DNA of 64,000 bases from Caldicellulosiruptor hydrothermalis 108 (GTDB lineage: Bacteria; Bacillota; Thermoanaerobacteria; Caldicellulosiruptorales; Caldicellulosiruptoraceae), in assembly GCF_000166355.1 (NCBI RefSeq), contig NC_014652.1:2082928-2146927 (forward strand), in the 5' to 3' direction. The notes below the pieces were generated by a model, which had not been told where the DNA came from, searched no databases, and saw only the letters and a program-made list of their open reading frames with translations. The number at the start of each line of letters is the position of its first letter. Position 1 is the stretch's first letter. Made by a program: the position numbers and the translations under genes. Shown here in pieces: positions 45,891-54,134 of this stretch.

Positions 45891-46748
45891 CTACTTCTCA
45901 TCCTCAGGTTCAATGTGGATTGTAATATACGAATTTGGCAGAACTGATTTTATATCCTTTTCTATCTGGTTACAAAGGTTGTGAGCGTCGATTAAAGTAG
46001 TTGAATTTTCCATTCTAATGTGAACATCAATCTCGCGCCTGTCTCCACTTTTCCTGGTTCTGAGCTTGTGAAAGCTTGTAACCTGAGAGTATCTTCTTAT
46101 TATATTCTCAATTATCTCAATCTCGTTTTGAGGAAGACTCTTGTCAACAAGATCACATAGAGCTTTTTTAGTCAAATCAACAGAAGCTTTTATTATCATC
46201 AGGGCAACAATGATAGCAATTATCGGGTCTATAATGTACATATGTGTAAGTTTTATTGCAACAAGCCCTAAGAATACTCCAAATGAGGTAAACACATCTG
46301 TGAAAAGATGCATTGCATCTGCTTCCAAAGCCACAGAATCTGTTTTTTTAGCCACTTTAAAAAGTTTTGTGGATATAAAAAGGTTTATAACGGCCGAGAT
46401 TAGCATAACCAAAAGCCCTGTTTCTATTTTCTCAATTTCTCCCCTATTTATAATCTTTTTTATCGCTTCATAAATAATCATAGCTGCTGCTAAAAATATT
46501 AATATTGCCTCAAATGCACCAGAAACATTTTCAAACTTGCCATGACCAAAAGGATGGTCACTATCTGCTGGTTTTCTTGCCTGTTTGATGGAAAAATATG
46601 CAACCAAGCTTGCTAAAAGGTCAATGCCAGAGTGAATTGCCTCTGATATAACAGACACAGAACCCATAATGCTACCTGCAATAAGTTTGAATAAAACCAA
46701 GGCTGTATTAGAAAAAACTGATAAAAGTGCCGCACCCTGCTTTTCCAT
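45891..46748 (-). CDS. Cation diffusion facilitator metal exporter
   Basis: This 285-residue membrane protein exports divalent metal (Co, Ni, Zn, Fe or Mn) in exchange for protons. It has six helices with the CDF site residues EAIHSGIDLLAS (helix 2, H-x-x-x-D) and ADAMHLFTDVFTS (helix 5, H-x-x-x-D), the loop SDHPFGHGKFENVSG, and a cytoplasmic C-terminal ferredoxin-like domain (TRKSGDRREIDVHIRMENSTT). The preceding NiCo-type riboswitch points to cobalt/nickel export, although sequence alone cannot fix metal choice. Confidence 0.93.
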   Translation of the reverse strand: MEKQGAALLSVFSNTALVLFKLIAGSIMGSVSVISEAIHSGIDLLASLVAYFSIKQARKPADSDHPFGHGKFENVSGAFEAILIFLAAAMIIYEAIKKIINRGEIEKIETGLLVMLISAVINLFISTKLFKVAKKTDSVALEADAMHLFTDVFTSFGVFLGLVAIKLTHMYIIDPIIAIIVALMIIKASVDLTKKALCDLVDKSLPQNEIEIIENIIRRYSQVTSFHKLRTRKSGDRREIDVHIRMENSTTLIDAHNLCNQIEKDIKSVLPNSYITIHIEPEDEK

Positions 46749-46801
46749 ATACCTTCACTAAAACCCCTTTCATCATAAGCTTCTTCGCCAACACTATTAA
46801 A

Positions 46802-46861
46802 ACAATAAAAAAATCCTGCCAAGACTCATGTTTTGTGTAAAAACATGGGTCCCGCAGGATT
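46802..46861 (-). terminator. Terminator linked to the NiCo riboswitch
   Basis: AAATCCTGC on the minus strand pairs with GCAGGATTT (outer arms 46812-46819 and 46854-46861), with an inner CATG stem, then TTTTTTTATTG. The 5' arm is the ATCCTGC strand used in the aptamer. Confidence 0.85.
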
Positions 46862-46934
46862 TTTTCATCCCTGCTGCCTGGTAAAATTCCCAGGCCCGAA
46901 AAGAGCTTTTGAGCGCTCTTTTCTGACCACTTCG
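46845..46934 (-). ncRNA. Probable NiCo (czcD-motif) riboswitch aptamer
   Basis: The minus strand holds a multi-stem junction: P2 AAAAGAGC/GCTCTTTT, then CGGGC, P3 CCTGG/CCAGG, then CAGCAG, P4 GGAT/ATCC, then CTGCGGGACC. The CGGGC, CAGCAG and CTGCGGGAC joints match conserved parts of the NiCo motif as I recall it. The first joint is less similar. Position before a CDF gene agrees. Confidence 0.75.
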
Positions 46935-46951
46935 AAAATATTAAATTTTTC

Positions 46952-46980
46952 ATATTACTTGAGCTTTATTTTAACATCAA
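46952..46980 (-). promoter_or_regulatory. Promoter of the NiCo riboswitch transcript inside an upstream gene end
   Basis: On the minus strand, TTGATG (46975-46980), a 17-base spacer and TAATAT (46952-46957) have the -10 overlapping the stop codon of the preceding gene. The start point would fall just 5' of the aptamer. Confidence 0.7.
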
Positions 46981-47824
46981 AGAGGTCTTTTGTAAAGACA
47001 TTTTTGGCATCTGAAAAACTATTTATGGTTGTAAAAAGAAGCTTTTCACAAATGATTTCAACCATGTTAATAGGCAAATTGATAAAGGGTGTCACGTTAT
47101 ATATACATATATCTTTCAGAGGAAGAAAATCAACACAAATCTCAGAAAGAAAAAAGAACTTCTTCAAAAATTCAAAATCTTCTACCACACCCTTTTCAGG
47201 ATAGCACACTATCCCTCTTTTTAACGCATAAGCTGTCTTGTCTAACTCTCTGAACACAAACACTATATCCGCATTTTCAAACAATTTCTCTTCTTCCCAG
47301 CAGTTTATTATAACTGTTCCGAACTCTCCCAAAAGTTCATCAGCTATTTTTGTCTCTTGAAATGAAGCAAATGAAGTATAAAGAATATCTGTATTTTCCG
47401 CAAGCTCATATAAAAGTCCATTTTTTTTAGCTTTTTCAAGTCCAATTATTCCTATTTTTCTATTTTTTAAACGTTGACCGTATTTTTTTAATATTTCTCT
47501 TACAATATAATATGCAATAAAACAATTAATGTTAATATTTTGTTCATATGTCCAATCAAAGTGTATTACTCTTCCTCTTCTTTGCTGGTCAATAAAATGT
47601 TTTATTTTTTTATGTTTCTTTGAAACCTTTTCCATTTTCGGAAATATGAAAAATTCTAATCTCATCTCTATTCCACTAATTAGCCTTATATACTCTTCGA
47701 ACTTAGGCTGGGAATTTGCAACTAAAATTTTTCTTAAAAATAGAGGAAAAAACCTTGCATATTCTGGAAGAAAAATTCTACGTTCACCTTCTAACACAAA
47801 AGTAATAGTATAAATTTTTATCAA
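46955..47824 (-). CDS. Uncharacterised protein with possible Rossmann-like core
   Basis: I do not recognise this 289-residue protein. It is cytoplasmic (no signal or membrane segment), lysine-rich and has a central region with strand-turn-helix features: LKNRKIGIIGLEKAKKNGLLYE (about 117-138), DILYTSFASFQE, GTVIINCWEEEKLFENADIVFVFRE and KRGIVCYPEKGVVEDFEF. That pattern resembles a nucleotide- or cofactor-binding Rossmann-type fold, but the glycine motif is incomplete. It is the third gene of an operon, 19 bases after the 303-residue protein, with an HTH protein first. It may act on the same unknown substrate. Confidence 0.7.
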   Translation of the reverse strand: MIKIYTITFVLEGERRIFLPEYARFFPLFLRKILVANSQPKFEEYIRLISGIEMRLEFFIFPKMEKVSKKHKKIKHFIDQQRRGRVIHFDWTYEQNININCFIAYYIVREILKKYGQRLKNRKIGIIGLEKAKKNGLLYELAENTDILYTSFASFQETKIADELLGEFGTVIINCWEEEKLFENADIVFVFRELDKTAYALKRGIVCYPEKGVVEDFEFLKKFFFLSEICVDFLPLKDICIYNVTPFINLPINMVEIICEKLLFTTINSFSDAKNVFTKDLFDVKIKLK

Positions 47825-47843
47825 CCCAAGAAAATATCTTCTA

Positions 47844-48755
47844 CTAATAGAATATTTCTACCCTGGGTTTAAAATCAATCTCTTTTATGAGCTTTTCTAT
47901 CTCTTCTTGACTCATATTTTCCAACTTTTTACCTGTTAGAGCAACTAAAATTGCCTCAACAACATTTGTCCCAAAAGATCTTCCGTCAAACTCAGGCGTT
48001 GTAGTAACAAGCATCTTTAGCTTTCTTCTTTTAAGCTCTTCAACATCCTCTTTTGTAATGGTATTTGTGATAATTATCTTTCCTTCCAAACTATCTGGCA
48101 TGTACTTTTGAATGTATTTATAATCTCCCGCAATGATGTCTGCTATTTCAAAATATTTCCAATACTTTCTAAGCTTTTTAGGGTTTTCTTCTTTTTTGTC
48201 ATCATTGGGATACAACATCCTAAATGGTAATTTTATTATCAATGGGACAAGCAAAGCTGCAAGATAGTAAAATACCTTGAGACTCTTTATCATAAGTGGA
48301 ATTCCTAAGGCAAACAGGGCATCACCAAGCAAAAGCTTACATCCAGCTTCATATAGTCCCTCTGCAAGCTTGTATCTATCAAGCGCGCATACAACAAGTG
48401 CAGTTTTTCCTTTGAAATCTATTATGCTGTTGTCTTGAAGATATTTTATAACCCATTTTTCAAAGGTATTTTTAACACCTGTGCCATCAACAAGAGGCGT
48501 CTTTTTAGCAGCATTTTTTATAGGAATAGCCTCTCTTATGACATAATTTTTACCTCCACCGTAAAGTACAATGTCAATTCCTCCCATACCAAAGGCATCT
48601 ACCTTGCCATCTAAGGACTTTATAATCTCTATTGCCTTTTTTATATCTCCATCTGTCCCTATTCTTTCAATCTCAAAGTCAATACCCATTATTTTGGCTT
48701 GGGTTTTGTGATCTCTCTTGCTCGAACCAATGCTGACACTCACTACCCTTTTCAT
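47844..48755 (-). CDS. Conserved protein of the family often labelled 'quinate 5-dehydrogenase'
   Basis: This 303-residue protein starts VVSVSIGSSKRDHKTQAKIMG and contains DAFGMGGIDIVLYGGGKNYVIR, LVDGTGVKNTFEKW, ALVVCALDRYKLAEGLYEAG, a hydrophobic stretch VFYYLAALLVPLIIKLPFRMLY (about 158-179), and MLVTTTPEFDGRSFGTNVVEA. The family occurs in thermophilic Clostridia, where automated labels call it quinate 5-dehydrogenase. I see no support for that reaction, and no quinate or shikimate genes are adjacent. The GxGGxD and GTGVKNT loops suggest nucleotide or phosphate binding. It is the middle gene of the HTH-led operon. Confidence 0.72.
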   Translation of the reverse strand: MKRVVSVSIGSSKRDHKTQAKIMGIDFEIERIGTDGDIKKAIEIIKSLDGKVDAFGMGGIDIVLYGGGKNYVIREAIPIKNAAKKTPLVDGTGVKNTFEKWVIKYLQDNSIIDFKGKTALVVCALDRYKLAEGLYEAGCKLLLGDALFALGIPLMIKSLKVFYYLAALLVPLIIKLPFRMLYPNDDKKEENPKKLRKYWKYFEIADIIAGDYKYIQKYMPDSLEGKIIITNTITKEDVEELKRRKLKMLVTTTPEFDGRSFGTNVVEAILVALTGKKLENMSQEEIEKLIKEIDFKPRVEIFY

Positions 48756-48782
48756 GCAAAAAACATCTCCTTTTCCTTCTTG

Positions 48783-49331
48783 CTACTTCACAATAGAATC
48801 TAAGATTTTTTTCAGCTCTTCAACATCAACTTCAACATCATATTTGAGCGGAGATTTTCCCAGAGGTATTGTAATGACCTCACAATCAAGAAAAGCTTTG
48901 AACCAGTTTAGTCTAAAGTCCGAACCCATGGCAATTACAATGTCAAACATTTTAAAATTATTTATATATTCACCCATGATATTCAAAAGTTGAGCAGCAG
49001 AAAGGGAGTTTATAAAACTATTTCTTTCTTCTTCTGTCATTAAAAGATAGTAGTTTATTCCGTAGCTCTTCAATACCTGTTCTACTTCATCTTTGTTTTT
49101 TACAGGAAATCCGATTGCAGCAATATTTTTGCCCTTGCGTACTTCTCCAAGCCCTTCAAGCTTTGAGATAAAAGACCTATCTATTTTCAGCTTTTCGGAA
49201 ACCTCAATCTGCGAAAATCCTTTTTGACGAAGGTCCAATATCTTCTTGACTTCATCCACTATTTTTTGAAGACTTAAGACCTTATCACCAATCCTGTAAA
49301 AGTCCATTTCTTCATCACACTCAACCGCCAT
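48783..49331 (-). CDS. HTH protein with a C-terminal sensor-like domain
   Basis: This protein (182 residues from the ATG at 49331) has an XRE/sigma-like HTH: LDLRQKGFSQIEVSEKLKIDRSFISKLE (about 33-60). A separate alpha/beta domain follows (NIAAIGFPVKNKDEVEQVL, FDIVIAMGSDFRLNWFKAFLDCEVITIPLG). It probably regulates its own operon, with the second domain reading the effector. The promoter lies only 12 bases before this ATG, so the transcript would be almost leaderless; an in-frame ATG at 49307 (MDFYRIG) is a second start, though with weak ribosome pairing. The 182-aa length assumes the first start. Confidence 0.7.
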   Translation of the reverse strand: MAVECDEEMDFYRIGDKVLSLQKIVDEVKKILDLRQKGFSQIEVSEKLKIDRSFISKLEGLGEVRKGKNIAAIGFPVKNKDEVEQVLKSYGINYYLLMTEEERNSFINSLSAAQLLNIMGEYINNFKMFDIVIAMGSDFRLNWFKAFLDCEVITIPLGKSPLKYDVEVDVEELKKILDSIVK

Positions 49332-49343
49332 TTGTTTTATTCT

Positions 49344-49372
49344 ATATTATCACAAAAGCCTTTTTATGTTAA
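49344..49372 (-). promoter_or_regulatory. Promoter of the uncharacterised three-gene operon
   Basis: On the minus strand, TTAACA (49367-49372), a 17-base spacer and TAATAT (49344-49349) lie so close to the coding start that the first codon is near the transcription start. Confidence 0.7.
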
Positions 49373-49403
49373 CATTTTTGTGCACACAGTTTTTAAAAAA
49401 ATT

Positions 49404-50036
49404 TTAGCTTAGCAGTTTTTTAATATCCTCTTCAGAGACCTGTGAAAAGTCGAGGTAAAACTGTCCAACTGCCCAAAATGGCTCGCTACTTACAATATAA
49501 AAAATGCCATCACATTCTTTTTCCAGCTCTTTTAACGTCGAAGGTGCAATTACCGGTGTTGCAACGTATATTTTTTTAGGATTTAGTTTTGAAAGAAACC
49601 TTATGCATGCTTTTGTTGTTGCACCTGTTGCAATTCCATCATCCACTATTATTGCCACCTTGTTTTCCAAGCTTTTATACTCAACAGATCCCCTGTACCT
49701 AATTATTTGGTCTTTTAAGCTTTCTAAGACTCTTTTCTTTTGGTGTTCTATATATTCGTCTCTCATAGAGAAATATTCTACATATTCATTATTTAAAACC
49801 ACATCTCCATTTATATCCACTGCGGCAATAGCAAACTCTTTGTTAAAAGGGACACCTATCTTTTTTGCCAACACAATATCCAAAGGGATTTTGAGCCTAT
49901 CTGCAATTACTTTTGCGACAACCACCCCACCTCTTGGAACTGCAAAAAGAACCACATCCTGCCTTTCTTTAAATAGCCTCAGCTTTTCTGTGAGCTTCTC
50001 ACCCGCATCAACTCTATCTTTGAAGAGCATTTTCAA
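49404..50036 (-). CDS. Phosphoribosyltransferase-family protein
   Basis: This 210-residue type I PRTase-fold protein has the PRPP loop VAIIVDDGIATGATTKACI near residue 128 and an N-terminal block FAVPRGGVVVAKVIADRLKIPLDIVLAKKIGVP. That is the 'ATGATTKA' family of stand-alone PRTases also called predicted phosphoribosyltransferases (ComF/YajF-like group). The exact base or substrate is unknown. TTG at 50036 is favoured by AAGGAG six bases before it; an ATG follows two codons later. It has its own terminator-bounded unit downstream of the cyclase terminator. Confidence 0.83.
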   Translation of the reverse strand: MKMLFKDRVDAGEKLTEKLRLFKERQDVVLFAVPRGGVVVAKVIADRLKIPLDIVLAKKIGVPFNKEFAIAAVDINGDVVLNNEYVEYFSMRDEYIEHQKKRVLESLKDQIIRYRGSVEYKSLENKVAIIVDDGIATGATTKACIRFLSKLNPKKIYVATPVIAPSTLKELEKECDGIFYIVSSEPFWAVGQFYLDFSQVSEEDIKKLLS

Positions 50037-50077
50037 AATTCACTCCTTTTTTATAAAAAAACAAGCTATTGATTACA

Positions 50078-50118
50078 ACAAAAAAAGGCACCTACATTTA
50101 TTTTACCACATTGGTGCC
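50078..50118 (-). terminator. Terminator between cyclase-family and phosphoribosyltransferase genes
   Basis: GGCACC (50087-50092) pairs with GGTGCC (50113-50118), followed on the minus strand by TTTTTTTGTTG. It stops the cyclase-family transcript. Confidence 0.85.
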
Positions 50119-50173
50119 TTCTAAAAATCGCTTTAATTTTGAAACCCATAATTTTACACTTTAACAAAGAAAC

Positions 50174-50803
50174 TTAGTCTTCAATCAACACCACCCTTGC
50201 AGGTGCACCGTCACAGTCTTTTAGTTTCAATGGTAATGCCACATACCTGTATTTCCCTCTACATACCTGTGAAAGGTCTAAACCTTCAATAATCACCACA
50301 TCATTGGAAAGAAGTAGCTTGTGAACAGCAAAATCGTTTGAGTTAAATTCCTCTATCGAAAGACAATCAATCCCCACAACCTGAACTTTCTTTTCGATGA
50401 GAAACTGGGCTGCATCTAAGCTCAAATAAACATACTTTTCACAGAACTCTGAGGTGTTGCTAAGATACTGAGAATTTTTGGTCTTGAAAAATATCCTATC
50501 ACCATACTCTATATCCTTGCTTTCAAGAAACTCTCTGGTTATACTATCGTCTTCATACACCTCGAAAACCTTGACTTCTCCTATCAAGTATTCCAAAGGA
50601 ATCTGGTCAACTGTCTTACCATCCTTTATAAAATGAGCTGGTGCATCAATGTGCGTCCCTGTGTGGGATGAAAGTATGAGCTTGCTGACATTTGCCACTT
50701 CTCCTTTTTCAATGCTATAAACCCTTGATATTTGCGGATTTGGGTCACCAGGAAAATATACCATACTATTAGAAATTGGAATACTGACATCTATAATCCT
50801 CAT
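50174..50803 (-). CDS. Cyclase-family metal hydrolase (kynurenine formamidase-like)
   Basis: This 209-residue protein carries the metal signature SSHTGTHIDAPAHF (about 45-58), DVSIPISNSMVYFPGDP at the start and GIDCLSIEEFNS later. These are features of the Cyclase/KynB family of Mn- or Zn-dependent hydrolases, which act on formylkynurenine or related amides. No tryptophan catabolism genes are nearby, so the substrate remains open. ATG at 50803 is chosen because AAGGAGGG lies seven bases before it; an upstream start at 50830 would overlap it. Confidence 0.88.
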   Translation of the reverse strand: MRIIDVSIPISNSMVYFPGDPNPQISRVYSIEKGEVANVSKLILSSHTGTHIDAPAHFIKDGKTVDQIPLEYLIGEVKVFEVYEDDSITREFLESKDIEYGDRIFFKTKNSQYLSNTSEFCEKYVYLSLDAAQFLIEKKVQVVGIDCLSIEEFNSNDFAVHKLLLSNDVVIIEGLDLSQVCRGKYRYVALPLKLKDCDGAPARVVLIED

Positions 50804-50839
50804 TTTCAAGCCCTCCTTGAAATTTAACATTTTTTAAAA

Positions 50840-50876
50840 TAATAAAAAGGGGCTTCTGTCTAAAGCCCCTTTTGCT
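50840..50876 (-). terminator. Terminator after proS
   Basis: AAAAGGGGCTT pairs with AAGCCCCTTTT around a short loop, with TTATTATTTT following on the minus strand. It lies between the proS stop and the cyclase-family gene. Confidence 0.85.
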
Positions 50877-50892
50877 GACAAACATTTCAAAC

Positions 50893-52611
50893 TTATATTT
50901 GGTATTTTGCTTTTTCTTCCTTGATTAGATTCATTACAAACTCTATTGCTTTCTCAATTTCAACTTCAAAAGATTCTTTTGTTCTTCTATTTCTAATCTC
51001 GAGCTTTCCTTCTGATATTTTCTTCCCAACAGTAACTCTGAACGGAATTCCTATCAAATCTGCATCCTTGAACTTAACACCCGCTCTTTCATCTCTGTCA
51101 TCAATCAAAACCTCAACTCCATTTTTCTGAAGGTTTTCATAAATCTCAAATGCAATCTTGTTCTGATTTTCATCCTTTACATTTACAGGCACAACAATTA
51201 CCTCATACGGTGCGACTGTAATTGGCCAGATTATACCGTCCTCATCGTGCATCTGTTCAATGATAGCTGCAGCTGTCCTGTTAATACCAATACCATAACA
51301 TCCCATTATCATGAGCTTCTTTTCGCCTTTTTCATCTGTGTACACGCAGTTAAATGCCTGTGTATACTTTGTACCAAGCTTAAATATGTGTCCAACCTCA
51401 ATTCCTCTTTCAATTGTCACCTTTTGAGAGCGGCATTTTGGACAAAGGTCGTCTTGGGTTATATTCCTGAGGTCTGCAAACTTTGTTACTTTAAAATCTG
51501 AGAGATTAACATTCTTTATATGATAATCTGTCTTATTTGCGCCCACCACAAAGTTTTTGAGATATTTTATCTCGTTGTCTGCATACACATCTATCGAAAG
51601 GGCAATTGGTCCGGCAAATCCCACCTTTGCACCTGTAATTCTTTCTACATCCTCTGCCGATGCAAGCTCAAGGTCTGTAGCTCCTAAAAGATTTTTTAGC
51701 TTTGTCTCATTTACCTCTCTATCTCCCCTCACCAGCACTGCAACAAACTTGTCATCTGCCTTGTAAATCATTGTCTTTACAAACCTTGTGCTGTCAATGC
51801 CCAGGAAGTTCACAAGCTCCTCAATTGTCCTCACATTTGGAGTGTAGACTTCCTGTTTTTCTTTAAGCTCCTCATTGTTTTCAACAGGCTCATCCAAACA
51901 CTCTGCCTTTTCCAAGTTTGCAGCATATCCGCACGCTTTGCAATATGCAATCTCTGCCTCACCAACAGAAGATGGAACCATGAACTCGTGTGAGCTTGCT
52001 CCGCCCATTGCACCTGTGTCTGCTTCCACAATCTTTACATCAAGCCCACATCTCTTGAATATCCTCACATACGCATCATACATCTTCTGATATGATATGT
52101 CCAAGCCTTTTTCATCAATGTCAAAAGAATAAGCATCTTTCATTGTAAATTCTCGGCAGCGCATAACACCAAACCGCGGCCTTCTTTCATCGCGAAACTT
52201 TGTTTGAATTTGATACAAAATTTTTGGAAGGTCCCTGTAAGATGAAATCTCATTCCTGACTATATAAGTAAATGCTTCTTCGTGAGTAGGTCCCAAACAG
52301 TACTCCCTTTCATTTCTATCTTTTATTCTAAACATCTCTGGTCCAAATACTGCCCATCTACCAGACTCTTCCCAAAGCTCTTTTGGCATAAGTGCAGACA
52401 TATGAACCTCTTGAGCTCCGCTTCTATCCATCTCTTCTCTGACAATGTTTTCTATTTTTCTTAAAACTCTGTAGCCAAGCGGAAGATACACATATATGCC
52501 AGAGGAGAGCTGTCTCATAAAACCAGATCTTAACATAAGCTTATGTGATTCTATCTCTGCATCTGAAGGTGTTTCTTTTAGAGTTGGCATGAAAAGCTCT
52601 GAAACTTTCAT
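50893..52611 (-). CDS. proS: Prolyl-tRNA synthetase, bacterial type
   Basis: This 572-residue class II synthetase charges tRNA-Pro. Motif 1 is [22 protein letters not shown], motif 2 [25 protein letters not shown], and motif 3 [24 protein letters not shown]. An inserted YbaK-like editing domain (about 240-380, [28 protein letters not shown]) makes this the bacterial form, which removes mischarged Ala. It lies 37 bases downstream of the mscS gene and may be read from the same promoter. Confidence 0.97.
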   Translation of the reverse strand: MKVSELFMPTLKETPSDAEIESHKLMLRSGFMRQLSSGIYVYLPLGYRVLRKIENIVREEMDRSGAQEVHMSALMPKELWEESGRWAVFGPEMFRIKDRNEREYCLGPTHEEAFTYIVRNEISSYRDLPKILYQIQTKFRDERRPRFGVMRCREFTMKDAYSFDIDEKGLDISYQKMYDAYVRIFKRCGLDVKIVEADTGAMGGASSHEFMVPSSVGEAEIAYCKACGYAANLEKAECLDEPVENNEELKEKQEVYTPNVRTIEELVNFLGIDSTRFVKTMIYKADDKFVAVLVRGDREVNETKLKNLLGATDLELASAEDVERITGAKVGFAGPIALSIDVYADNEIKYLKNFVVGANKTDYHIKNVNLSDFKVTKFADLRNITQDDLCPKCRSQKVTIERGIEVGHIFKLGTKYTQAFNCVYTDEKGEKKLMIMGCYGIGINRTAAAIIEQMHDEDGIIWPITVAPYEVIVVPVNVKDENQNKIAFEIYENLQKNGVEVLIDDRDERAGVKFKDADLIGIPFRVTVGKKISEGKLEIRNRRTKESFEVEIEKAIEFVMNLIKEEKAKYQI

Positions 52612-52648
52612 CTTCCCTTGTTACTACCCCTTTCTAAACTTTAGTTTT

Positions 52649-53437
52649 TTAGCTTACAAAAAGCTTTTCAATTATCTTTTTTCTCATCGCCCTCTCTAAA
52701 TCCCAGTGGCGAAGAGGTTTTGTCTCTGTCACAATTCTGAGTGTATATTCTATCCAGTTTGTGTCCACAATACCCACAATCTGTGGTGGTGTTACAATGT
52801 CTTCTTTGAATTCTTCTTCAATCTCTTTGAACACCTCTTGGAGCTTCAAAGACACCTCATCAAAGTTCATCTTTGTGTTGAGCTTAACATCCACAATTGC
52901 CTTTGAGTTGTGTCTCGACCAGTTTGTAATGGCACCTATGGAACCATTTGGAATAATATGGATTGAGCCGTTGTAGTCCTGAATTTTAATTGTCTTTATT
53001 CCCATTTCTTTTACAGTACCACTTCTTCCATCGATGGTAACATAGTCACCGACAGACAGCTGATCTTCTATAATCAAAAAAAGACCTGCTATCACGTCGC
53101 GAATTAAACTCTGTGCACCAAAACCTATCGCAAGTCCACCTATCCCTGCAACAGCTAAGATTGTTTTGATTGAAACGTTAAAGTTTTCAAGAATGAGCAC
53201 AATCACTAAAAAGTATATAGAGTATTTTATAATACTTTTGAAAAGTGCTGCAAGAGTGTCTATCCTCTTTTGATTAATTGGAAATACAGAACTTCTCTGT
53301 TTTTTCTTCCATTTTTCCAGTATTTTGTTAGAAAACTTTAAAAACAAAAAACCAATAACCAAGATGACTATCGAATAAATTATTTTCCCACTATATTTCA
53401 AAATTATTTCAGACAGCTCCCCAATACTCAAATACAT
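52649..53437 (-). CDS. Small-conductance mechanosensitive channel (MscS family)
   Basis: This 262-residue membrane protein has about three helices and the MscS core: AVAGIGGLAIGFGAQSLIRDVIAGLFLIIEDQ (pore helix) followed by the beta domain QLSVGDYVTIDGRSGTVKEMGIKTIKI and IPNGSIGAITNWSR. It opens under membrane tension to release solutes on hypo-osmotic shock. The ATG at 53437 shares its A with the TGA stop of the amidotransferase gene, so the two are translationally coupled. Confidence 0.93.
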   Translation of the reverse strand: MYLSIGELSEIILKYSGKIIYSIVILVIGFLFLKFSNKILEKWKKKQRSSVFPINQKRIDTLAALFKSIIKYSIYFLVIVLILENFNVSIKTILAVAGIGGLAIGFGAQSLIRDVIAGLFLIIEDQLSVGDYVTIDGRSGTVKEMGIKTIKIQDYNGSIHIIPNGSIGAITNWSRHNSKAIVDVKLNTKMNFDEVSLKLQEVFKEIEEEFKEDIVTPPQIVGIVDTNWIEYTLRIVTETKPLRHWDLERAMRKKIIEKLFVS

Positions 53438-54120
53438 CACCCTTTCAAAAACCTCTCAAAAAGCCTTTTTTGAAGAAGATCATCCTTTACCATAAGCTCG
53501 GGATGCCACTGCACACCTACAAAAAAGCTTCTGTCTTTTTTTGAAATTGCCTCCACAATGCCATCTGTTGATACTGCCTCTATTTCAAACCCAGGTGCTA
53601 CCTCTTCTATTGCCTGATGGTGAAAAGAGTTTACCAGAATCTTTCGGCATCCAAAGATGCGAGTGAATAACCCTCCAACAACTTCTACAGTGTGATATCC
53701 ATACATACCATCAAGATTCTGGTAATGAGAGATGGAGGATTTTCTCTCTATGTCCTGTATCAAAGTCCCACCAAACGCAACATTCATAACCTGCACGCCC
53801 CTGCAGATTGCCAAAACTCTTCTGTCCATCTCATATGAAATTCTCATTGCTTCAAACTCTATTCTATCTCTCAAAAGATTGATTCTTCTTATTCCTACTT
53901 GAGGTTCTCTGCCATAAAATTTAGGGTGAACATCCTCACCTCCGCAAAAAAGAACACACTCACACATCTGTATGTACTCTCTTAAAAGCTCGGTTGATAA
54001 GACACTTATAGGAAAAATTATGGGTTTTGCATTTAACATTAAAAGTACTTCTATGTACTCATTCATAACATAAAGTTTTCTATTGTCTGCATCAAACCCG
54101 CCAAATATAAGAACTTTCAT
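53437..54120 (-). CDS. Class I glutamine amidotransferase-like peptidase C26
   Basis: This 227-residue protein of the PuuD/gamma-glutamyl-GABA hydrolase type hydrolyses gamma-glutamyl amides in the cytoplasm. It shows VLFCGGEDVHPKFYGREP, the nucleophile region RVLAICRGVQVMNVAFGGTL with its Cys, VNSFHHQAIEEVAPGFE and VGVQWHPELM with the catalytic His. ATG at 54120 is chosen: AAGG precedes it by eight bases and it lies 14 bases after the ANTAR stop. A start at 54159 would overlap that gene by 25 bases. It is coupled to mscS. The substrate, a polyamine or another gamma-glutamyl compound, is not certain. Confidence 0.86.
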   Translation of the reverse strand: MKVLIFGGFDADNRKLYVMNEYIEVLLMLNAKPIIFPISVLSTELLREYIQMCECVLFCGGEDVHPKFYGREPQVGIRRINLLRDRIEFEAMRISYEMDRRVLAICRGVQVMNVAFGGTLIQDIERKSSISHYQNLDGMYGYHTVEVVGGLFTRIFGCRKILVNSFHHQAIEEVAPGFEIEAVSTDGIVEAISKKDRSFFVGVQWHPELMVKDDLLQKRLFERFLKG

Positions 54121-54134
54121 TTGACTTGCCTTAT

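Noticed and set aside
47844-48755. Functional quinate 5-dehydrogenase
   Set aside because: Only a transferred label that I remember; no shikimate/quinate genes and no typical dehydrogenase NAD motif were seen.
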